Positions 26,878 to 33,458 of a stretch of DNA of 64,000 nt are shown one piece after another; positions within the stretch are counted from its first letter, which is position 1; every line of letters starts with the position of its first letter. The position numbers and the translations under genes are program-made. The notes under the pieces are model-generated. The model had not been told where the DNA came from and searched no databases. It saw only the letters and a list, made by a program, of their open reading frames with translations. This DNA comes from Pseudomonadota bacterium (GTDB taxonomy: Bacteria; Pseudomonadota; Gammaproteobacteria; Steroidobacterales; Steroidobacteraceae), in contig JAEYUC010000048.1 of NCBI GenBank assembly GCA_023433705.1, positions 1 through 64,000 of the forward strand, given 5' to 3'.

Positions 26878-26883
26878 TAAAGT
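26878..26883 (+). promoter_or_regulatory. -10-like box TAAAGT before the LysE gene
   Basis: TAAAGT is followed 7 nt later by the ATG at 26891, with no ribosome binding site between. The same box and spacing occur before glnE and before the methyltransferase at 62763, suggesting a leaderless transcript. Confidence 0.4.
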
Positions 26884-26890
26884 GCGGCCC

Positions 26891-27523
26891 ATGCTCGGCA
26901 TCCACCACTACTGGCTATTCATCGCGACGGCCGTCGTCCTCGTCCTGACCCCCGGTCAGGACACGTTCTTCATCCTCGGACGCAGTCTTGCCGGTGGGCG
27001 CCGGGAAGGAATTGCCGCGGCGCTGGGTATCACCGCCGGCAGCATCGTCCATACGTTGCTCGCGGCGCTGGGGCTTTCGGCCCTGCTGGCCACGTCGCCT
27101 TACGCCTTCATGGCCGTAAAGTTCGCGGGCGCGGCCTACCTCATCTACATCGGCGTGCGCGCATTGCTGGCCCGCGCGTCGGGTCTGCCTGGCGATACTG
27201 GAAAAAGCGGCGCCGATGGCGGGTGGTCCGCGTTCCGCCAGGGCGTCATCACCAACATCCTGAATCCCAAGGTCGCGTTGTTCTTCCTCGCGCTCATGCC
27301 GCAGTTCATCAGCGCCACGAGCACCACCAAGGTCGCCGCGTTCCTCGTGCTCGGCGTCTCCTTCATGTCGCTCGGCCTCGTGTGGTGCGTGATCCTCGCG
27401 GTGGCGGCCGCCAGCCTGCGTGGGATGTTCCTGCGCCGCCCGTCGATGGCCAGCGTGCTCAACAAGGTCGCCGGCTCGATGTTCATCGGTTTAGGCCTGA
27501 GGCTCGCGACCGCGAGACAGTGA
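26891..27523 (+). CDS. LysE/RhtB-family transporter
   Basis: A 210-residue membrane protein with about six spans and the family signature TPGQDTFFILGRSLAGGRREG split across the first loop. ITNILNPKVALFFLALMPQF follows at the middle helix. The family exports amino acids or related small metabolites. It is divergent from the radical SAM gene at 25324 and may belong to the island or only border it. The ATG at 26891 immediately follows the -10-like box. Confidence 0.88.
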   Translation: MLGIHHYWLFIATAVVLVLTPGQDTFFILGRSLAGGRREGIAAALGITAGSIVHTLLAALGLSALLATSPYAFMAVKFAGAAYLIYIGVRALLARASGLPGDTGKSGADGGWSAFRQGVITNILNPKVALFFLALMPQFISATSTTKVAAFLVLGVSFMSLGLVWCVILAVAAASLRGMFLRRPSMASVLNKVAGSMFIGLGLRLATARQ

Positions 27524-27530
27524 TCGCGCC

Positions 27531-28265
27531 ATGGACAACCGCGACGAGGACTGGCCCCAGGCGAATCGCAAGCGGCTGATCCTGCCGCAACCCATTGCGA
27601 GCATCGGCACGGACCTGCCCGACTTCGAGGCGCAGCTCTTCGAGGAGAACCGGCGCGGCGCGGTGTTCATGATGGGCGACAACCCGGCGTTGCCGCGCAT
27701 GCCGGCGAAGCCCACGCTGCTCGACTTCTATCTACTGCGCTTCGGTCCGATGGCGCGCCGGCATCACTTCCTGTCCGCGAAACTCGCGCTGGAGGCCGGC
27801 CTCGACGAGAAGGTCGTCATGGCGTGTTTCCTGCACGACATCGCCAACGGCGCGCTCATCCGCGTCGACCACGGTTACTGGGGCGCGCAGCTCATCGCGC
27901 CGTACGTGGACGAGGAGATCGCCTGGGCGGTGCAGTACCACCAGCCACTGCGCTACTTCGCCGACGAGTCCGTCGGCTACGAATATCCGGAAGCGTATCG
28001 CCAGTATTTCGGCGCGGATTACGAGCCGCCCGAATACATAAGAAAAGCTCATGCCGAGGCAAGAAATCACAGGTGGTACATGAGCGCGCGCCAGGTCACC
28101 CTCTTCGACACTTATGCATTCGAGCCCGGACCCGAGATCGACCCACGCATGTTCGAAGACATCATCGGCCGTCATTTCCGGCAGCCGAAGGAAGGACTGG
28201 GGTTCGACGGCTCGCCGGTTGCGCACATGTGGCGCACGATGATCTGGCCCAATAATTTTCTATAG
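27531..28265 (+). CDS. HD-domain protein, putative metal-dependent phosphohydrolase
   Basis: A 244-residue protein. The HD pattern is visible: ARRHHF near residue 75, FLHDIAN near 101 (the HD pair), HGYWGAQ and VQYHQP further on, in the order expected for metal-dependent phosphohydrolases. The substrate is unknown. It starts 7 nt after the LysE stop, and the AlkC-like gene follows after 3 nt, so the three probably form one operon. Confidence 0.75.
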   Translation: MDNRDEDWPQANRKRLILPQPIASIGTDLPDFEAQLFEENRRGAVFMMGDNPALPRMPAKPTLLDFYLLRFGPMARRHHFLSAKLALEAGLDEKVVMACFLHDIANGALIRVDHGYWGAQLIAPYVDEEIAWAVQYHQPLRYFADESVGYEYPEAYRQYFGADYEPPEYIRKAHAEARNHRWYMSARQVTLFDTYAFEPGPEIDPRMFEDIIGRHFRQPKEGLGFDGSPVAHMWRTMIWPNNFL

Positions 28266-28268
28266 CCG

Positions 28269-29378
28269 ATGGCGTACCAGTTGAAGGATCAGTTCGGCCC
28301 GAGCGCGCCGCGCGCCATCGCGCGGATGGTCCGCGCGGTTCACGCGGAATTTCCGCACGACGAGTTCCTGCGCGACGTAGCTCGCGGGTACGGCCCGTTG
28401 TCGCTGACCGGCCGCGGCTTCCGCGTCGCGGAGGCGTTGCGCAAACACCTGCCGCAGGACTATCCGCTCGCCGTCGGAATCCTGGTCGAATCGGCTTCGC
28501 AGCCACACGAGCACCGCGCCTCGAACAGGATGTCGGGCTTCCTCTACATGCCGCACCTGTTCTTCGTCGCGCGCCACGGGCTCGATCACTTCGAGGAGTC
28601 GATGCGTGCGCAGCATGCGCTGACGCAGCTCTTCACCGCGGAATTCTCGATCCGCGCGTTTCTCGAAAAACATCCCGAGCGCACGCTCGCCCGCCTGCGC
28701 GAATGGACGACCGATCCCAGTCATCACGTTCGCCGGCTGGTCTCCGAGGGCACACGTCCGCGGTTGCCGTGGGCGCCGCGGCTGCGCGCCTTCCAGCGCG
28801 ATCCGCGTCCGGTGCTCGAGCTGCTCGAGTTGTTGCGTGACGATCCGGAGCTCTACGTGCGCCGCTCGGTCGCCAACAACCTCAACGACATCGGCAAGGA
28901 CCATCCGGCGCTGCTGACCGAAGTCGCGAGCCGCTGGCTGCGCGACGCGACGCCGGAACGCGAATGGGTCGTGCGGCATGCGCTGCGTTCGGCCGTGAAA
29001 CGCGCAGACGCGGGCGCGCTGAAGGCCCTCGGTTTCGGCGCAAAGGCGCAGGTTTCGATTCGCGGCGTCCGCATTTCTCCGACGCAGCCGAAAATCGGCG
29101 AGGCCGTGACGATTTCATTCGATCTCGTCAACACGTCCCGGCGGGCGCAGCGCGTCATGGCCGACCTCGTCGTGCATTTCACGAAGGCGCGCGGGACCGG
29201 CGCGAAGACCTTCAAGCTCAAGGCGGTGGAGCTGCCGGCGCGCGGCCGCGTGCGGCTCGCTAAGAAGATAGGCCTCGCGCAACTGACCACGCGCAAACAC
29301 TATCCGGGCGTGCATCTCGTGGAGGCGCTGCTCAATGGGCAGCGGCGCAAGCTCGGGTCGTTCCGGCTGCGAGGCTGA
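28269..29378 (+). CDS. AlkC-like DNA alkylation repair protein
   Basis: A 369-residue HEAT-like repeat protein. The segment RLVSEGTRPRLPW near residue 160, with DPELYVRRSVANNLNDIGKDHP further on, matches the AlkC/AlkD alkylpurine DNA glycosylase fold. The C-terminal 100 residues form a beta-rich Ig-like extension typical of AlkC. The family removes N3- or N7-alkylated bases. It is last in the presumed operon with the LysE and HD genes. Confidence 0.85.
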   Translation: MAYQLKDQFGPSAPRAIARMVRAVHAEFPHDEFLRDVARGYGPLSLTGRGFRVAEALRKHLPQDYPLAVGILVESASQPHEHRASNRMSGFLYMPHLFFVARHGLDHFEESMRAQHALTQLFTAEFSIRAFLEKHPERTLARLREWTTDPSHHVRRLVSEGTRPRLPWAPRLRAFQRDPRPVLELLELLRDDPELYVRRSVANNLNDIGKDHPALLTEVASRWLRDATPEREWVVRHALRSAVKRADAGALKALGFGAKAQVSIRGVRISPTQPKIGEAVTISFDLVNTSRRAQRVMADLVVHFTKARGTGAKTFKLKAVELPARGRVRLAKKIGLAQLTTRKHYPGVHLVEALLNGQRRKLGSFRLRG

Positions 29379-29408
29379 GTCGAGTCCCGTCCGAAGCTGG
29401 CGCCCCGG

Positions 29409-29436
29409 CTAACTCAGCAATTTCTCACCCGGCACC
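29409..29436. repeat. Copy of the CTAACTCAG-CTCACCCGGCACC repeat
   Basis: CTAACTCAG, a six-base spacer and CTCACCCGGCACC match the inverted pair at 59909-59983. Here it is a single non-coding copy lying between the convergent ends of the AlkC-like gene (29378) and the cupin gene (29444). Confidence 0.75.
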
Positions 29437-29443
29437 GACCGGA

Positions 29444-30463
29444 TCAGCGGCGTTGCGGCGTCAGGGCGCGGATCAGCCACGCGCGGATGTTCGTGGTGAG
29501 ACGTTGGTCGAGCGGGCCCTGGATGCCGCGACGGTTCGGCGGGAGATGCTCGATGGCGGCATCGTCGAACACGTGGTACCGGAAGAATTTCTCCCAGATC
29601 GCGCGCTTGTGGGGTGGCAGCGAGTGCACGGACATCAGCGCGTGCGTCAACGCCTCGAACGGCGAGCCGTTCCAGGGCGGCGAATCGTCCCACCAGTAGT
29701 TCACGAGCACGTTGAATCGCTCACGCGATTCGACGTGATGCCACCACATGTACGGGACGAACAGCGCGTCGCCGGGTTCGAGCTCGGCGACTTGCGCCGT
29801 GGCGAGTGCCTCGCGAAACCGCGGATACCGTTCGAAATCGGGATTATCGAGCCTGACCATGCTCACGGGTTGGCCGGCCATCGTGAATTCGATCGGGCCG
29901 ACGTACAGGTTCACGAGCTGCTCGGGCGGGAACAGCGTGAAGCGGCGGCGGCCCGCGACGACGCATGCGACGTTGTACGAGACGTCGTAATGCGTCTGCA
30001 CGGTCACGCGGTTGCCGAGCCAGAGGCGCGGCGCGATGGCGGGATCGAGCAGCGGCAACGAGTTGTCGCGCGCGAAACCCGGCAGGCTCTCGGGAAGTGG
30101 AATGGCGCCGGCGTAAACCGCGCGCGGCGCGGGCGCGTCGATCGATGCGAGCAACTCGTCGAGCGTGGCGCCGAGCGGTTGCTGCCGCCGCTCGAAATTG
30201 AAGCCGCTCAGGTCGTCGTTGTAGAAGAACCGGCCGTCGATCGCCGGGTCGGCGAACATCGTGTGCAGGGCAGTGCCGAGATCGAAGCCGCGCAGGTAGC
30301 GCGCGATCGCCGCGGGCGATTCCCGGCCCGCGCGCACCGCGGGCCAGTCGCGCGCGGCGCCGCGCAGCAACGCGGGCTGGCCGCTCGGCAGGATTTCATC
30401 GCGGAAACGGGGCGCGTCGACGTCGTGCCATTCGCGCACGGTCGCGGTGATCGGCGGGGACAT
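29444..30463 (-). CDS. Cupin-8 (JmjC-like) domain protein, copy 2
   Basis: A 339-residue paralogue of the gene at 3728-4744. It shares VTVQTHxDxxYNVACVV and GRRRFTLFPPEQ. Putative iron ligands are HYD (His158, Asp160) and a distal histidine in WWHH (about 242). The two copies align over their full length with little insertion. A 2-oxoglutarate-dependent oxygenase role follows from the family, but the substrate is not known. It is convergent with the AlkC-like gene. Confidence 0.85.
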   Translation of the reverse strand: MSPPITATVREWHDVDAPRFRDEILPSGQPALLRGAARDWPAVRAGRESPAAIARYLRGFDLGTALHTMFADPAIDGRFFYNDDLSGFNFERRQQPLGATLDELLASIDAPAPRAVYAGAIPLPESLPGFARDNSLPLLDPAIAPRLWLGNRVTVQTHYDVSYNVACVVAGRRRFTLFPPEQLVNLYVGPIEFTMAGQPVSMVRLDNPDFERYPRFREALATAQVAELEPGDALFVPYMWWHHVESRERFNVLVNYWWDDSPPWNGSPFEALTHALMSVHSLPPHKRAIWEKFFRYHVFDDAAIEHLPPNRRGIQGPLDQRLTTNIRAWLIRALTPQRR

Positions 30464-30522
30464 GGCGCAGCTGTAACAGCCGCCGCCACGGCAGTCAAAT
30501 GATCGGTCGGGTAGAGGGTGGC

Positions 30523-31533
30523 TCAGCGCTGGACGGTGCGCGAGCTGGAGCCGCGTTCGCCGAACACGCTGACTTCGTTGCGACGATAGTCGATGACCAG
30601 GCGGTCGAGCACGCCGAGCATGTCCATGCCGATCAGCATCGCCGGCTCCTGGTCGAGCTCCCAGTGCTTGAAGACGTGGAAGTCCGCGAAGATCACTTCG
30701 AAGTTGGTCAGCGTCATGTCGCCGATGGTGGCTTCCTTGACGAGTTGCACTTCGCCATCCGTGATGTCCGGCGTCGCGCCGTGCACGATCGCGCTGATCA
30801 CTTCGCGCTTGCCGCGACGGCGCTTGTTCAGTTCGTTCTGCAGCGCGATGTTGCCGAGCGTGCGCTCGGCCCCGGTGTCGATGACGGCTTTGACCTTGAG
30901 ACCGCGGCCGACGCGCATGTCGAGAATCATGAGGCCGCTTTCATTGCGCTGCGCCCGTGAAGTCACGAGGCTGTAGTGAGGCCGGCGGCCGTTCGATTCG
31001 AGCACGGTGACGCGGTCGCGCTTGAAGTCGACGTCGATGCGCTGGTCGTGAAAGCCGGCGACGCCCAGGATGCCGTCCGCGTTGCCCATGATCGAGGTGA
31101 AGATCACGGGCAGGTTCTGGTTCACGAACCTGAGCTCGCCGATCTCGATGCTTTCCACCGCGACCGTCGCCACCTCGGCGGCGCCCGTGACACCGTTGAG
31201 CATGACGTTCTTGCCCACCGATGGCTGCAGTCCGAGCGAGCGCGCGAGGTGCGGCGCCAGGGTCGAACGGCTCGCGCCGGTGTCGATGACGAAGCGGAAC
31301 GGGCCCTTGCCGTTCACCATCACGTGGGTCATCACGCGGCCGATGCGATCGAGGCGCGTCGGCGCGGCAAACAAGGGTTCGGGATCCGCGAGCGCGCCGC
31401 CGAGGTCCTCGGGCGTGCCCGGCGCGCGCCTGGCGTTGTTAGGATCGGCGAAGGCAAAAGAGGAACACATGCCGCCGGCGAGGGCGAGAAGGGCCGGCAG
31501 GGCCAAGCGACGGATTGTCGTTCTCTCCCACAT
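30523..31533 (-). CDS. Two-domain retropepsin-like aspartic protease, secreted
   Basis: A 336-residue protein with a signal peptide (about 1-30, SSFAFADP). Two retropepsin-type motifs, VIDTGASRS and VIDTGAERT, lie in successive domains (about residues 85 and 210), so one chain can supply both catalytic aspartates. PDZ is absent. The family includes periplasmic aspartyl proteases of proteobacteria. The start at 31533 gives the signal peptide directly. A long inverted repeat lies upstream, between it and the Anbu gene. Confidence 0.82.
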   Translation of the reverse strand: MWERTTIRRLALPALLALAGGMCSSFAFADPNNARRAPGTPEDLGGALADPEPLFAAPTRLDRIGRVMTHVMVNGKGPFRFVIDTGASRSTLAPHLARSLGLQPSVGKNVMLNGVTGAAEVATVAVESIEIGELRFVNQNLPVIFTSIMGNADGILGVAGFHDQRIDVDFKRDRVTVLESNGRRPHYSLVTSRAQRNESGLMILDMRVGRGLKVKAVIDTGAERTLGNIALQNELNKRRRGKREVISAIVHGATPDITDGEVQLVKEATIGDMTLTNFEVIFADFHVFKHWELDQEPAMLIGMDMLGVLDRLVIDYRRNEVSVFGERGSSSRTVQR

Positions 31534-31636
31534 GGCAAACAAACTACGCCTGATCCGCCACGAAGGAAACTCCGGAATACCGAAACGTGCGCCTCGCACG
31601 GTCCGAAGTCCCGCTTCAGGGCCGCTGTCGGTCAGC

Positions 31637-31710
31637 GGGTGCCAGGCACGGAAAATCCGGGAGAATCGCTGCATCAGCCGCTTCTCCCGGATTTTCCGTG
31701 CCTGGCACCC
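31637..31710. repeat. 29-bp perfect inverted repeat, 16-nt loop
   Basis: The arms at 31637-31665 and 31682-31710 are exact reverse complements, containing GTGCCAGGCACGGAAAATCC and its complement. The element ends 2 nt before the stop of the Anbu-like gene and may terminate it. Each arm itself contains the short palindrome GTGCCAGGCAC. Confidence 0.9.
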
Positions 31711-31712
31711 TC

Positions 31713-32438
31713 TTAAGGTATCTGGGGATCGGGCAGGGCGTAGAACGCGTTGCGTAACGACTCGCCCCAGCCGTCCCGGATGACTTTGAAATAGGCGTCG
31801 TCCGGGCCGATGCTCCGATGCACCGCCAACTGCATGGCGTCGCGGCGCACGATCGCGAGGTCGAGCGGCATGCCGACCGACAGGTTGGAGCGGATGGTCG
31901 AATCCATCGAAATCAGAGCGCACTTGGCCACCGCCGCGAGCGGGGTGTCCGCCTTCACGACCCGGTCGATGATCGGCTTGCCGTATTTCGATTCGCCGAT
32001 CTGGAAGTAACGCGTGTCGGCCGTCGTCTCGATGTAGTTGCCCGCGGAATACACGTGGAACAGGCGCGGCGGTTCCCCGCCGATCTGGCCGCCGATGATG
32101 AACGTCGGGTTGAACTCGATGCCGTGTTCCTTGAGCGCCTGCGCGTCGCGGTGATAGACGTCGCGCACGGCGTGGCCCACGAGTTGCGCCGCATCCGACA
32201 TGGTGCGCGCGGTGAGCAGGCTGGCCTTCGCGTGGCTCACTCGCTCGCGCAGCAGGCCGGTGACCGACTGGCTGGTCGCGAGATTGCCGGCGGAAAGCAA
32301 AACGAGCACGCGCTCGCCAGGCACCTCGAAGATGGTCATCTTGCGGAACGTGCTGATGTGGTCGACACCGGCATTGGTGCGCGAATCAGACAGGAACACC
32401 AGGCCTTCATCGACCTGCACGCCGACACAGTAAGTCAT
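31713..32438 (-). CDS. Anbu-type proteasome homologue peptidase
   Basis: A 241-residue Ntn-hydrolase of the proteasome-type (Anbu/HslV-related) family. Removing Met1 exposes Thr2 (MTYCVGVQ), the expected nucleophile. SDSRTNAGVDHISTFRKM follows as in family members. Anbu genes usually sit with ATP-grasp, alpha-E and transglutaminase genes, and none is present here. It probably assembles into an oligomeric peptidase in the cytoplasm. There is no signal peptide. Confidence 0.87.
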   Translation of the reverse strand: MTYCVGVQVDEGLVFLSDSRTNAGVDHISTFRKMTIFEVPGERVLVLLSAGNLATSQSVTGLLRERVSHAKASLLTARTMSDAAQLVGHAVRDVYHRDAQALKEHGIEFNPTFIIGGQIGGEPPRLFHVYSAGNYIETTADTRYFQIGESKYGKPIIDRVVKADTPLAAVAKCALISMDSTIRSNLSVGMPLDLAIVRRDAMQLAVHRSIGPDDAYFKVIRDGWGESLRNAFYALPDPQIP

Positions 32439-32493
32439 CGAATCTCCGGGCGATCTGTGCGACGCATCCTACCCGACGAGGCGGGTGGGTTGA

Positions 32494-33396
32494 TCAGTGT
32501 TCGAGCTCGTACTCGTTCCCGCCCAGGTCGTTCATCGTGGCGGTGTCGAAGCGCCGGCCGACTCCCGAGAACGTGGAGCGCGCGACGTAGATTTCGGCGC
32601 CGTCGGAAGCTTCATAGGAACCGAGCGTCCCGCCGATTTCGCTGTTGACGATGTGAACGCGGGCCTGGCGCGCGATGACCCCCACGCCGCCGGCGCGGAT
32701 GCGGGCATTGGTGATGTACAGATCGCAGCCGTTCTCGGCGATGAGCGCGTCGCCGGAGAAGTCGAGCGTCTCGCCATCGATGCGCATGAGGCGGTCGCCC
32801 TGGCAGATGATGGGATCCGTGCGCCGTTCGGCGACGGACGCCGCGGTCGCCGCGGGCGGGGCGGCCTGGCGCGAGGAGGGATCCGCGCGAGTGATGCTGT
32901 AGCCGGGACCCTCGAGCGTGCCGTTCTCGCTTTTCGCGGCGGGCGGCTCGTTGCCGCGCTTGATGCTGAAACCTGGCCCTTCGACGATGGTGGAACCTTC
33001 GTTGGCGCGTTCGATGGCGACGAGCTCGGTAGTTTGTGGCTCGGCCTCGGGCTCGATCTGGGGGGCGGCATCGGTGGCGGGCGCCGCGGCGTCCGTGTCC
33101 GGTGCCGGAGCGGGTTCCGCTGCCGACCCCGGCTGGGTCGTGGACCGCGCGTTCTTCGCGGCGGAAATGGGCGTGGCGACCAGGTCCTCCACGCGCAGCG
33201 TCTGGACCTCACCACTCGCCGTGTCACGCACCGTGAAGACACCGGCCGATGTGTCGGTGGCGAGAATCTCGTAGGCGGGGTTGCGCGCGAGCGCGGACCT
33301 GGCCCATTCGACTTCGCTCTGGTTTTCGAACTTTGCGCAGCCGGCTGACAGTACGAGCGCGGCACCGAGGAGCACAGGAACGCGCGTGGTTTTCAT
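32494..33396 (-). CDS. Lipoprotein with Pro/Ala linker and C-terminal beta-rich domain
   Basis: A 300-residue protein of unknown function. The lipobox is LSAGC (Cys20). Residues 80-125 form a Pro/Ala/Glu-rich linker. EGPGFSIKR (139-147) and EGPGYSITR (162-170) are a duplicated motif. The last 110 residues (from CQGDRLMRIDG) have Asn/Ser-rich turns resembling a right-handed beta-helix. It may be a surface or periplasmic anchor protein. It is divergent from glnE. Confidence 0.75.
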   Translation of the reverse strand: MKTTRVPVLLGAALVLSAGCAKFENQSEVEWARSALARNPAYEILATDTSAGVFTVRDTASGEVQTLRVEDLVATPISAAKNARSTTQPGSAAEPAPAPDTDAAAPATDAAPQIEPEAEPQTTELVAIERANEGSTIVEGPGFSIKRGNEPPAAKSENGTLEGPGYSITRADPSSRQAAPPAATAASVAERRTDPIICQGDRLMRIDGETLDFSGDALIAENGCDLYITNARIRAGGVGVIARQARVHIVNSEIGGTLGSYEASDGAEIYVARSTFSGVGRRFDTATMNDLGGNEYELEH

Positions 33397-33443
33397 GAGG
33401 CAATCGTAGGCCGTTGCACGTCATCTGCAAGCGCTATTTCTAG

Positions 33444-33449
33444 TAAAGT
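33444..33449 (+). promoter_or_regulatory. -10-like box TAAAGT before glnE
   Basis: TAAAGT lies 9 nt before the GTG start at 33459, with no ribosome binding site. Compare the boxes at 26878 and 62747. Confidence 0.4.
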
Positions 33450-33458
33450 CTCGCGCCC

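Noticed and set aside
30964..31783. Frames on the plus strand over the retropepsin gene and the 29-bp repeat
   Set aside because: The minus strand has the recognised signal peptide and DTGA motifs; the apparent repeated peptide comes from the inverted repeat.
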